Positions 17,305-25,836 of a stretch of 64,000 bases of DNA are shown piece after piece. The translations under genes were made by a program, and so were the position numbers. Numbering within the stretch: position 1 is the stretch's first letter; every line of letters begins with the position of its first letter. The notes below the pieces were generated by a model. That model worked only from the letters and a program-made list of their open reading frames with translations, was not told where the DNA came from and made no database searches. Source of the stretch: CBDUQI01 sp965369325 (GTDB lineage Bacteria; Pseudomonadota; Gammaproteobacteria; Steroidobacterales; JBCBZW01); contig CBDUQI010000003.1 of the NCBI GenBank assembly GCA_965369325.1, positions 15,138-79,137 on the forward strand, in the 5' to 3' direction.

Positions 17305-18330
17305 TTAGTTGGCGTTGCCTCCGGCCAGCTGTTGTTCAACCAGCCAACCTTCCAGCAAACGCCGGGTATGGGCAGGCACGGTGTCATCCCACATGGCGGC
17401 CTCGATGGTGCTGCTGACGGCGCGCACAGCCAACGCCTGGTCCAATCCGCGCAGAAACTCAATGGACGCCTGCACGACACGCGGCGCGTTGGATCTGAGC
17501 AATGCCGTTATGCGGGCCTCATCGGAGGTTTTGGCGGTGTGTTGCAGTGTGATGACGGACTGGGAGAGCAATCGCGGCTCATGCGTCGCAAGATCTACCT
17601 GCGCCCCCGTCTGATCAATAATCCCGCGCAGAATGTCACCCATCCAGGTCTGCTCGGAAGCGCCGTCGAATCCGCCAGCGGTCTCGACGAGATAGGATTT
17701 TAGTTCGGCGTTCAGCGCCGGATCGTTAATCACGCGCCCGACCAAGCGGGCCTGCCGCTCGCTAACGTGGCTGCGTATGGGTTCGCGCAGAAAGAACTCG
17801 CCGATCACTAGGGTACGGGTACGCGCGTCCTGACGCTGCATCAGGCGCACCAGAGTGCCTGTCAGCGCCTGTTCCCCGGCCTTGTTAAGCGGCGTTCGGG
17901 CTGTTCTGAACAGTTGGCGAATGTCTGGCAGATCTTCGAACAGGGCAGTGGTGCCTAGCCCACGGATGCTGACGATACGCGAGCCCTTCGGGTCGATGAG
18001 CTTTTCCTCGCGTCGCTGCGGATTGCTGATGACGTTGGAATGCGCCAGCACATACGTTTGGCCCAACTCAATATCAGCTAGGGTTTGCGCGTCTGTGCGG
18101 ATGCTCATTCGGGCATCACTTTGCCCAGTGAGGTTTTCCACGCATTCAAATACCACGCTGCTGCCTGGCCCACGGGCCAGCGCACGCGCGGCCATGACAT
18201 GGGTTTGTTGACGGGTCAGCTCGGTGAGTGGTGGCAAGATGGGGCGCGCTGCGAAACTGCTAAGCGGCAGCCATAATACCAACAAGCACAGCAGGGGAGC
18301 GCAGAGTGAGGGAAGGCGTTTGCGGTTCAC
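17305..18330 (-). CDS. Exported protein of unknown function
   Basis: Using the GTG at 18330, which follows GAGAGG at a fair distance, the product is 341 residues and opens with a signal peptide (VNRKR, long Leu-rich core, SSFAARP). An ATG at 18372 in frame would put 14 non-conserved residues and terminator DNA in front. The mature part is mostly helical with an early domain containing ECVENLTGQSD and an RGLGTTALFEDL segment. The C-terminal part (RSNAPRVVQASIEFLRGLDQALAV) resembles HEAT-like repeats. No catalytic motif is apparent. It lies directly downstream of the 652-aa secreted protein gene but behind a strong terminator, so it is probably transcribed separately. Confidence 0.65.
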   Translation of the reverse strand: MNRKRLPSLCAPLLCLLVLWLPLSSFAARPILPPLTELTRQQTHVMAARALARGPGSSVVFECVENLTGQSDARMSIRTDAQTLADIELGQTYVLAHSNVISNPQRREEKLIDPKGSRIVSIRGLGTTALFEDLPDIRQLFRTARTPLNKAGEQALTGTLVRLMQRQDARTRTLVIGEFFLREPIRSHVSERQARLVGRVINDPALNAELKSYLVETAGGFDGASEQTWMGDILRGIIDQTGAQVDLATHEPRLLSQSVITLQHTAKTSDEARITALLRSNAPRVVQASIEFLRGLDQALAVRAVSSTIEAAMWDDTVPAHTRRLLEGWLVEQQLAGGNAN

Positions 18331-18362
18331 GCTGGGGGAGCCTCTCGGTAAGAATGGTGGAT

Positions 18363-18400
18363 AAAAAAACAAAGAGGCCCTCGCGATGAGGGCCCCTTTG
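18363..18400 (-). terminator. Intrinsic terminator of the 652-aa secreted protein gene
   Basis: On the minus strand a GC-rich stem (GGGCCCTC paired with GAGGGCC, extended by flanking A-T pairs) with an ATCGC loop is followed by seven T residues in TTTGTTTTTTT. It starts 17 bases after the stop at 18417. This is a strong rho-independent terminator. Confidence 0.9.
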
Positions 18401-18416
18401 CTCGTACTACACGCGC

Positions 18417-20375
18417 TTAGAACGTGGTGGTGCTGATGTTACTCAGATCGCAGCTGGCCAGATCAAGTGCCTGGAAGCTCACCACACGCCCGGCGATACC
18501 GCCCGGAATGTTACGCGAGAAGGTAGCGTCGCCATTGCCGTTGCCGGTGCCAGAGCCAATGATGCGCGCATTGGACAGGCCGACATTGACCGAGCAACTG
18601 CCCACGCTTACCGCAGTGGAGCCAGTGCTGAAACCGAAGTACAGCAGCTGCAGCGTGTTGGCGCTGCCATCGGTGCTGCCCCAGGTATTTACCTGGCCGG
18701 CAACGCCGGGGCTGGCTTGGCCCAGGGTGTACTCATCTACCGGCGGTGGGTCATCGCCACAGCTCGGGAAGTTGAAGGCACACACGCGGGTGTTCCACTC
18801 GAAGCTGCCGGTCTGTACGACATACTCCTGGAAGGAGTAGAAGGTGCACTGGTCCTCCGGATCGAGACTGGTGCTGGAGTAATCACCCCAACGACCGCCA
18901 CCGGTCTGCGCGCCCGTGCCAACCACACAAGCCGTTTCGTTCTGCAGGGTGCCTGCGGGATCGCCAACTTCGCGGCCGGTAACATAAACCGACGGGAACT
19001 CGTTGTTGGCGGCGCGGGTGTAGCCCATGCCAAGGTTACCGTTCTGATCCAGCGTCACCGAACCCATCCAGCGCTCACGGCCATCATTCGGCGCATAAGT
19101 GCCGGTGTCGATGATGCTGATCGCGTTGTAGTTGTCCACGTCCAGAATCGCCCAGCGCATGCCGGCACGATCGCCACCCGCGTCCACGGTGTGAGCGACA
19201 GCCAGCTGATGCTCGCCACCGATGTCAGAGTGCGCTGCACGGTACATGGTGAAGAAGGCCAACGTGTCCAGTGAGGAGCCACCCGGTACCGAAACATTGC
19301 CCAGGTTGTCGTCAAAGTTAGGCACGCTCAGGTTGGGCAGACTGCTAAAGCTACCGGCCGCAGGGAAGTTCTCGCAGAACTCGAAGAAGCGGTAGGTAGA
19401 GGGCGCCTGAGCAACGGTAAACAGCGGGCACGCGCCGCCCGGTGCGAGCGAGCCGTTTTCAACGTGACCGGGCTGGATGCCATCGTACTGGCTGAAACCG
19501 CCGGGCAGGGCAACGGTGGTGAAACCGGCTGATCCTGGGCTGGCGCCTAGCATGTCGTCGCGATCGAACAGAACCGCGGTGATGTCACGCGACTGGAACG
19601 GGTTCGATTGCGGGGTGAAGTTACGACCGGTGTAGGTGTAGGCGCTCTGGCTGCCATCGGCGCTTACCCACATGCCAATTTTGGGGTAATCGTTGAACGC
19701 GTTAGGCTCAACGGTAAACTCGAAGCGGGTGTAACCGCTGGTCGGGTCTTCGCCGTCAGAGATGGCAAAACACTGCACACCATCAAACGGGGCGAATTGA
19801 CTGAATACCCAGCGGCCGGCTTCGTGATCGTAGATCACAATCGGGTCGCCAGAGTTGTTGGTCTGGCAAGGGCCACCAAAGCCTGCCCAGAAGGTGTTGC
19901 CGGCAAACGGACCCTGCGGGTTGCTGCCATCTTTGTTGGATACACGCCAGACCAGGTTCACGTAAGACACGGCGTGGACCATGCCCACATCGCCATTGGT
20001 GTCCGGCGGCTGTACGCGCCCGCCGATAACAGCCTGGTTGTCGTCACTGGAGGGACCGGCGAAACTGGCGACCAGGCCAGGAGCGCGCGTGGGGTTGTGG
20101 CCGCGTGCCGCCAGGGGATCTTCTACATCAACCGCCCGGTTCGGGTCTTTGAAGACGCGTTCCAGCTGGTTAGGAATTTCGTAGGTGGTGCCGCGGCGCT
20201 CCGGCGCGGGCAGCATGGCAGACAGCTCTGCCAGCGATTTGGAGGTGTGATCAACACGTGTGACCTTACCTACCGACGCCTCCTGCGCGAGCGCAGGTGT
20301 AGCGATAGCGCACGCGGTGGCCAGCGCCGTCAGCGCAAGCCCGCGTATCGCGGTTATCTGTAGCGGATTTTTCAT
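18417..20375 (-). CDS. Large secreted protein of unknown function
   Basis: The 652-residue product has a clean Sec signal (MKNPLQ, hydrophobic core, TPALAQEA) and a GGGG-containing ribosome site. Residues ~110-520 look like a secreted propeller-type domain: QPPDTNGDVG, VIYDHEAGRWVFSQF, DYPKIGMW, MGSVTLDQNGNLGMGYTRA and GGRWGDYSSTSLDP. After a proline hinge (DDPPPVDEY), a C-terminal ~110-residue beta-rich domain (SCSVNVGLSNARIIGSGTGNG) resembles an attachment or secretion module. Cysteines are numerous, consistent with disulfides. No catalytic motif could be assigned. Its neighbours are other exported proteins. Confidence 0.75.
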   Translation of the reverse strand: MKNPLQITAIRGLALTALATACAIATPALAQEASVGKVTRVDHTSKSLAELSAMLPAPERRGTTYEIPNQLERVFKDPNRAVDVEDPLAARGHNPTRAPGLVASFAGPSSDDNQAVIGGRVQPPDTNGDVGMVHAVSYVNLVWRVSNKDGSNPQGPFAGNTFWAGFGGPCQTNNSGDPIVIYDHEAGRWVFSQFAPFDGVQCFAISDGEDPTSGYTRFEFTVEPNAFNDYPKIGMWVSADGSQSAYTYTGRNFTPQSNPFQSRDITAVLFDRDDMLGASPGSAGFTTVALPGGFSQYDGIQPGHVENGSLAPGGACPLFTVAQAPSTYRFFEFCENFPAAGSFSSLPNLSVPNFDDNLGNVSVPGGSSLDTLAFFTMYRAAHSDIGGEHQLAVAHTVDAGGDRAGMRWAILDVDNYNAISIIDTGTYAPNDGRERWMGSVTLDQNGNLGMGYTRAANNEFPSVYVTGREVGDPAGTLQNETACVVGTGAQTGGGRWGDYSSTSLDPEDQCTFYSFQEYVVQTGSFEWNTRVCAFNFPSCGDDPPPVDEYTLGQASPGVAGQVNTWGSTDGSANTLQLLYFGFSTGSTAVSVGSCSVNVGLSNARIIGSGTGNGNGDATFSRNIPGGIAGRVVSFQALDLASCDLSNISTTTF

Positions 20376-20926
20376 CCCCGGACCCCTTGTATATTAGAGA
20401 GTAGGTTTATGTAGAGAGTAGTGTGTTACTGGATACAACGACATGCAGACGCCTCCGCTGTTTCTCAGGGTCGGTCATGGTACCGGAATGTTTGAACAGG
20501 TGCTGACGCGCCCGTTATGTCTATCCGCCTGTCGTTACGTCCCGACAGCAACGGCCCCAAAATTCCGTCCAGCCTCGCCTGAGTTGTGTGAACAGCTTGA
20601 GCGGTCTGCAATCGCAGACGCAGCTTGCGCCAAATTCACGGGCAAGTGGTTTCCGAAGTGTTTCCGGAAGGACACATTTGTATCCGCAGCCGTCGCGGCA
20701 AGCATCCGGCGGGGCGTATGCCCACGGCGGGCTGCGATCAACCGCCACCCACGCGAAGGGGGGGGCTCCGCCGGCAGCGCCGCTGCGGAGCAGGCGCCAC
20801 GGGGCAGGCGGTGGCCGCGTGCAATCGGCCGTTATCCGGGCTAGGGTGTGCGCTGGCTGCGCTTTGCCCGCCGATGGGGCGCTGTGCGAAGCACCCCGTA
20901 CTGATCTTTGAGCTGAGGAGTGATCT
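20376..20926. other. 551-bp region without a convincing gene
   Basis: This gap separates two divergent genes. Near the minus-strand gene there is an AT-rich patch with a repeated AGAGAGTAG. In the middle GCTCCGC (20765-20771) and GCGGAGC (20785-20791) enclose a further CGGC-AGC-GCCG hairpin. The longest frames here have no ribosome site, no signal and no recognisable motifs, so I treat them as non-coding. A GAGGAG at 20915-20920 serves the following dipeptidase. Confidence 0.5.
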
Positions 20927-22189
20927 GTGCCATTCATGAATTCTCTGTCTGGGCGCGAATGCGCGCATTTGCCTCCCGCCGTGCTGGGGCGCACAACCAA
21001 ACGTCTCGGGTCGGGCGCCTTGGCCGTGCTGGTAAGTCTGCCGGTGCTGGCGCAGCCCTCGCAGCAGGCGCTGGATATCGCCAGTAAGTACCTGCTGGTG
21101 GATACGCATATCGACGTGCCATATCGGCTGGAGGATGAGTGGGCGGACGTCACCAATGCCACGGAAAGTGGGGACTTTGATTTCCCACGTGCGCAGGCCG
21201 GTGGCCTGGACGTGCCCTTTATGTCCATCTATATTCCGGCGAGCCTGGAGGCCACAGGTGGCGGCAACGCGTTGGCGAACAAACTGATTGATTCGGTTGA
21301 GGCGATGGTCGGGCGTGCGCCCGACCGATTCGCGCTCGCGTACAGCACGCGGGACGTGCAGCGAAACTTCCAGGCCGGGCGCATGTCACTGGCGATGGGG
21401 ATGGAGAACGGGACGCCGATTGAGGGCGATCTGGCTAACCTGCAGCACTTTTTCGATCGCGGCATCCGCTACATCACCCTGGCCCACTCCAAGGCCAACC
21501 ACATCAGCGATTCCTCTTACGATGAGCATCGTTTGTGGGGTGGCCTGAGCCCCTTTGGCAAAGAATTGGTGGCGGACATGAACCGTCTCGGCATCATGAT
21601 TGACGTCTCGCACCTGTCAGATGCGGCGGCCGAGCAGGCCATTGGCCTGAGCGTCGTGCCGGTGATTGCTTCGCATTCCTCGGTCCGCCGCTTCACCACC
21701 GACTGGGAGCGGAACATGAGCGATGAGTTGATTCGCGCGCTGGCTGCCAAAGGCGGTGTGTTGCAGATTAACTTTGGCTCGACCTTCGTCAGCCAGGTGT
21801 CGCATGAGTATCAGCAACTGTTAAGCGAGAAGCGCAAACGGTTTATGCAAGACAACGGCTACACCGACTCCAGCGATCCAGCGGTCGAAGCGTTTACCGA
21901 GCAGTACAAAGAAGTACTCCCCTTCCCGTTCGCGGGTCTGGAGGATGTGCTGGTGCACTTCGACCACGTGGTGAACTTGGTGGGCGTTGAATACGTGGGG
22001 ATTGGTTCGGACTACGATGGCGTCGGCGATTCGCTGCCGGTCGGGCTGAAGGACGCCGCCAGCTATCCCAACCTGATTGATGGTCTGCTGCAGCGCGGAT
22101 ACAGCGAGGCGCAGATCGCCGCCATTATGGGCGGCAACCTGATGCGCGTCTGGGCGCAGGTGGAGGCGCACGCGCTGGGTGCTAGATAA
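20927..22189 (+). CDS. M19 family (renal-type) membrane dipeptidase
   Basis: Metal ligands are visible in order: DTHIDVPYR (His-x-Asp), the bridging Glu in GMENGTPIEGD, HSKANHISDSS, DVSHLSD, ASHSSVRRF and GIGSDYDGVGD. These are diagnostic of peptidase family M19, zinc enzymes that hydrolyse dipeptides. An N-terminal signal (LAVLVSLPVLAQP) predicts export. GTG at 20927 lies six bases after GAGGAG and is favoured over the ATG at 20936, which is 15 bases away. At 420 residues it is of usual length. The exact dipeptide substrate is not predictable. Confidence 0.9.
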   Translation: MPFMNSLSGRECAHLPPAVLGRTTKRLGSGALAVLVSLPVLAQPSQQALDIASKYLLVDTHIDVPYRLEDEWADVTNATESGDFDFPRAQAGGLDVPFMSIYIPASLEATGGGNALANKLIDSVEAMVGRAPDRFALAYSTRDVQRNFQAGRMSLAMGMENGTPIEGDLANLQHFFDRGIRYITLAHSKANHISDSSYDEHRLWGGLSPFGKELVADMNRLGIMIDVSHLSDAAAEQAIGLSVVPVIASHSSVRRFTTDWERNMSDELIRALAAKGGVLQINFGSTFVSQVSHEYQQLLSEKRKRFMQDNGYTDSSDPAVEAFTEQYKEVLPFPFAGLEDVLVHFDHVVNLVGVEYVGIGSDYDGVGDSLPVGLKDAASYPNLIDGLLQRGYSEAQIAAIMGGNLMRVWAQVEAHALGAR

Positions 22190-22223
22190 CGAGGTGGTAA
22201 CCGCCCGGCGTACGGCGCGCTGT

Positions 22224-22244
22224 GGGCCTGTTGCGCGCAGGCCC
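22224..22244. terminator. Possible hairpin between convergent genes
   Basis: GGGCCTG (22224-22230) pairs with CAGGCCC (22238-22244) around a 7-nt loop, between the dipeptidase stop and the stop of the opposing gene. There is no T-run on either side, so it is only a candidate. Confidence 0.4.
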
Positions 22245-22271
22245 CTGGATCGGACGACTGCGGGATGTCGC

Positions 22272-22898
22272 CTATAGGCCCGCGGCGTTTGCCAGTTCGC
22301 GCCGCACGCGTGCCGGAATCTCATCCAGCTCGTCCACAAAATCTCGCGCTTCTTCGCGGGTGGCGCCGCGCACGATCACCAGACCGCCTTCCTGCTGATG
22401 ATCGGCATCCGCGTGAATACGCACAGCGGGCGAGGCTTTATGGGCCTTGGCAGTGTGCCCGGCATCATTCTCACCGAATGAGAAACTGAAGTTGTTCTCG
22501 CCGTCGCTGCCGCCGACCAGCACGATGCTGTTGCCGATGACGATCCTCACCTCTTCACCGTCCTCACCTTGGGCCTGGATGTCCAGCCCGTCGGTTGCGC
22601 CTTTGTCCACCTCCACCACGGCCACTGTTTGATTTTCCAACTGCTGGTCCAGGTGACGAAGGGCTTTTTCTGCGGCGCGGTCCGAGAGCAGTGCCGCGTC
22701 CTCCTCACGCCCGTTGATGCCGTAGACATCATCGTCCACGTCAATCAGGGTCACCCGCTCGCCCGTGTCTTCGTTGTGGTAGGTCCACAGTGTGTAAGGG
22801 CCGACAGCGTCGTCAACGTTCAGCTCGTCTGCCAGCAATGGCGTACTGAGCAAGCCCAGCAGTGCGCAGCCGGTGGCAAAGGATGAGAGTGAGGGCAT
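22272..22898 (-). CDS. Exported acidic protein of unknown function
   Basis: The ATG at 22898 has a GGAG ribosome site and is followed at once by a signal peptide (FATGCALLGLLSTPLLADE). Longer frames starting near 23042 include promoter-region sequence. The mature ~185 residues are acidic. They contain YTLWTYHNEDTGERVTLIDVDDD, a central DGENNFSFSFGENDAGH and a C-terminal GATREEARDFVDELDEI helix. No family is recognised. It lies convergent to the dipeptidase and divergent from aceK. Confidence 0.65.
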   Translation of the reverse strand: MPSLSSFATGCALLGLLSTPLLADELNVDDAVGPYTLWTYHNEDTGERVTLIDVDDDVYGINGREEDAALLSDRAAEKALRHLDQQLENQTVAVVEVDKGATDGLDIQAQGEDGEEVRIVIGNSIVLVGGSDGENNFSFSFGENDAGHTAKAHKASPAVRIHADADHQQEGGLVIVRGATREEARDFVDELDEIPARVRRELANAAGL

Positions 22899-23233
22899 AG
22901 GAGCTCCACGTAAGTGACAAACAATAGCGGTACAGTACACGGCTCTGTGGAGAATTCCGATTCCTCGGCCAGTTAGGTATCGGGCCGATGGCGTTGCGTG
23001 CGCGCCACGGCACGGTGCTTGGCCAAGCGCATTGAACCTCAAACGTACTAAGGTGATCGCCGCGTATCTAAAGCGCGTTCGCCGCGGGCCTTACGCCTGC
23101 ACTCACGTGGCCCGGGGCTGGATAGTTTAGTTGGAAACCGATCCGGCGAGCGCTGGTAGGGGCGCTTGAAGTAAGCTGAGTACCAAACGAACGGAATCGC
23201 GCAGTGTCTTGCATTGAACCGGGGAGGGACTCA
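22899..23233. promoter_or_regulatory. Divergent promoter region of exported acidic protein and aceK
   Basis: This 335-bp gap separates two divergently transcribed genes and must hold both promoters. I see no convincing small gene and no strong hairpin. The only clear signal is GGAGGGA at 23223-23229 serving aceK. Promoter boxes could not be assigned with confidence. Confidence 0.4.
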
Positions 23234-24970
23234 GTGGCGCAGCAGGGGCAGGGGCAGAGTTGGCCGCAAGAGCTGGTCAAGCAGGTTGCCTATGATGTGT
23301 GTTTTGATTTTGTCAGCTACAACTCCGAGTTCCGATCGATTACCCAGCGCGCAAAATTCCGCTTCGAGCGGCGGGAATGGGCGCAAAGCCAACTGGACGC
23401 GGTGGAACGGATAGAGCTGTGGGACAAGTGCGTCAACGCCACCGTGGCCAGAATGCGCGAAGAGCTGGGGCCGGCGCCGCCGGTGCCCGCGTTCTGGCAG
23501 GAAGTAAAAGCGCGTTATGCGCAAATCGTCCACAGTTACCGGGACGTTGAGTTTACCCGCACCTACTTTAACTCGGTGGTCCGACGGATGTTTGACCGTG
23601 CGGATGCCAGCACCGCTTGTTTGTTTAACGACGACCGCGCCAGGCCTATGGCAGCGCTGGCTCAATCGCTGCAACTGAACAGCTACACCCGCGACGGCCT
23701 GCTGACCCACTTGTTTACCATACTGCTGGCCGACTACTCATTTGCGGTGACCTACCGGGATATCGGCGCGAGTGGTGAGCAGCTGGCGCGGGCGGTTGCC
23801 CGGCGATTCTCGAGCGAGGATGAGGGGCGCGTCAGCCGGGTGGACATGATTCGCTCGGTATTTTTTCGGGATACGCGCGCCTATCTAGTGGGTCGGGTGC
23901 GGCTGGGGCGACGCAGCGAGCCGATTATCATCGCGCTGAAGAATACCGAGGACGGTATCGTGCTGGATGCGGTGGTTATGGATGAGTATCACATCAGCAC
24001 GATTTTCGGCTTTGCGCGCTCTTACTTCCACGTGGATGAAGAGAACGTGACCAGTCTGGCAGTGTTTCTCAAATCAATGTTGCCGCTAAAAAACCCGATG
24101 GAACTGTTTACCATGCTGGGGCGCGCCAAGCAGGCCAAAACCCAACGCTATCGCGACATCATGCATCGCTTGCAAGTGACCACCGAGAAATTCGAAGATG
24201 TTGCGCTGGATCGCGGGATGGTCATGATCGTGTTTACGCTGCCCTCCTACGATGGTGTGCTGAAGGTTATCCGTGATCAGTTCGCTTATCCTAAAACAAC
24301 CGTGCGCGAAGACGTGCTGGAAAAATACCATCTGGTGTTCACTCGCGATCGGGTGGGGCGCTTGGTGGAGGCACAGGAGTTCAAGCGACTGAAGTTCCCG
24401 CGTGAGCGTTTCCACCCCGGGCTGCTGGATGAATTGGTAAAAGAGGCCGGCAATACCGTGAGTGTTGAGCCGGACGGCTCCGTGCTCATTCGCCATGCCT
24501 ACGTGGAACGGCGGCTGATTCCGCTTAATCAGTATCTGCGCGAGGCCAGCAAAGAGCAGGCCATTGCGGCAGTGCTTGAGTACGGGCAGGCCATTCGCGA
24601 TCTGGCTGCTGCGAATATTTTCCCGGGCGATCTGTTGCTAAAGAACTTTGGTGTCAGCGGACATGGCCGAGTGATTTTCTACGATTATGATGAGTTGTGT
24701 CTAGTTACCGAGTGCAATTTTCGCGACATGGTGCAGCCGCAGTACGAGGAGGATGAGATGCGTGGCGGGGAGTGGTTTTACGTGGCGGAAAACGATATTT
24801 TCCCAGAGCAGTTTAGTTCTTTCCTAGGCTTCGACGGGCCATTGCGCGAGGCTTTCATGGCTGCCCACTCAGACTTGCTTACCGCGCACTGGTGGCGGCA
24901 GATAAAAACCCGTCACGAGCAGGGCGAGATCTTCGAGCTGGTACCATATACACCCCAGCAGTTCGCGTAA
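23234..24970 (+). CDS. aceK: Isocitrate dehydrogenase kinase/phosphatase AceK
   Basis: The sequence matches AceK throughout: WPQELVKQVAYDVCFDFVSYN near the start, TFTRTYFNSVVRRMF-like helices, PSYDGVLKVIRDQFAYPK, and the kinase-fold residues in GRVIFYDYDELCLVTECNFR. GTG at 23234 follows GGAGGGA by four bases and yields 578 residues, the E. coli length. A GTG 30 bases upstream is less likely. AceK switches isocitrate dehydrogenase off and on by phosphorylation, directing carbon through the glyoxylate shunt during growth on acetate or fatty acids. In E. coli it follows aceBA; here no glyoxylate-shunt genes adjoin it. Confidence 0.96.
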   Translation: MAQQGQGQSWPQELVKQVAYDVCFDFVSYNSEFRSITQRAKFRFERREWAQSQLDAVERIELWDKCVNATVARMREELGPAPPVPAFWQEVKARYAQIVHSYRDVEFTRTYFNSVVRRMFDRADASTACLFNDDRARPMAALAQSLQLNSYTRDGLLTHLFTILLADYSFAVTYRDIGASGEQLARAVARRFSSEDEGRVSRVDMIRSVFFRDTRAYLVGRVRLGRRSEPIIIALKNTEDGIVLDAVVMDEYHISTIFGFARSYFHVDEENVTSLAVFLKSMLPLKNPMELFTMLGRAKQAKTQRYRDIMHRLQVTTEKFEDVALDRGMVMIVFTLPSYDGVLKVIRDQFAYPKTTVREDVLEKYHLVFTRDRVGRLVEAQEFKRLKFPRERFHPGLLDELVKEAGNTVSVEPDGSVLIRHAYVERRLIPLNQYLREASKEQAIAAVLEYGQAIRDLAAANIFPGDLLLKNFGVSGHGRVIFYDYDELCLVTECNFRDMVQPQYEEDEMRGGEWFYVAENDIFPEQFSSFLGFDGPLREAFMAAHSDLLTAHWWRQIKTRHEQGEIFELVPYTPQQFA

Positions 24971-24978
24971 TCTGCGCG

Positions 24979-25743
24979 CTACGGCCACATCAACTTGATG
25001 ACGAAGAGCACAAGTACGGCGTTAAACACCCATCGGATCAGTTGCTCACCGCGCGTAATGGTGGAGCGCGCGCCCAACCAGCCGCCGATGGCGTTGCCCA
25101 ACGCTAAGAATGCGCCCAGCAGCCATTCGATGCGCACCGTCGCCGCGTAGATACCTAAAGCGACTACTGAGTAAACGAGCACAATAAAACACTTGTGCAT
25201 ATTGACGCGGACCAAGTCCAGATGCATGACCCGATGCAGGATCGGCATCAGGATAAAGCCGACGCCTATATGGATAAAACCGCCCCAGAAACCTGCCCCC
25301 AACATGCACAGATGCCCGGCCAGCAGACGTTGCGGCTGACCCGTGCTGTGTGTTGGGTCCACCGCGGGTTTTTTCCCTGTTACCATCAGCAGAAAAACCC
25401 CAAGCATAATCAATGCCAGCACCCGCCGGAACCAAGGGCCATCCAGGTGGACGCCGATCAATGCGCCGGCGATCGCGCCGGGTAATGAGGCCAACGCCAG
25501 TGTCACGCTCAGGCGCAGATCGGAGATTCCCGAGCGCCAGAAGGTGAGGACTGCCACGATGTTCTGAGCGACAATCGCGATGCGGTTGGTGCCGTTGGCC
25601 ACCGGTCCTGGCAAGCCCATAAACACCATCGCAGGCACGCTCAGTAGCGAGCCCCCGCCAGCCATCACGTTAATCCACCCTGCGAGCACGCCGATGCAAG
25701 TCAGCATCAGCCCCTGGCCGCCGGTAGTTTGTAAAAACTCCAT
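24979..25743 (-). CDS. TauE/SafE-family membrane permease
   Basis: The 254-residue polytopic protein has about eight membrane segments and the family's two-fold repeat: GVLAGWINVMAGGGSLLSVPAM near the N-terminus and GAGFWGGFIHIGVGFILMP in the second half. TauE/SafE proteins are thought to export sulfite or related organosulfur anions. It is convergent with aceK (9-bp gap between the stops) and divergent from the amidohydrolase. The cys genes lie about 9 kb away, so a sulfur role is plausible but unproven. Confidence 0.88.
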   Translation of the reverse strand: MEFLQTTGGQGLMLTCIGVLAGWINVMAGGGSLLSVPAMVFMGLPGPVANGTNRIAIVAQNIVAVLTFWRSGISDLRLSVTLALASLPGAIAGALIGVHLDGPWFRRVLALIMLGVFLLMVTGKKPAVDPTHSTGQPQRLLAGHLCMLGAGFWGGFIHIGVGFILMPILHRVMHLDLVRVNMHKCFIVLVYSVVALGIYAATVRIEWLLGAFLALGNAIGGWLGARSTITRGEQLIRWVFNAVLVLFVIKLMWP

Positions 25744-25836
25744 GTCCCGCTCTCCGCCGACCGATAGTGCTTGTCAGCCCGCACGCATTGTGCGACAAAG
25801 CGGGCATCGGCGCGAATCGCCAACGAGGATAACAAC

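Noticed and set aside
20443..21228. Open frames of 104-235 codons on both strands around the 20.4-20.9 kb gap
   Set aside because: They have low-complexity Arg/Pro/Cys composition, no ribosome site, and partly overlap the well-supported dipeptidase gene.
22899..23042. N-terminal extension of the acidic exported protein
   Set aside because: The extension would bury the signal peptide 48 residues inside the protein and lacks the ribosome site found before ATG 22898.
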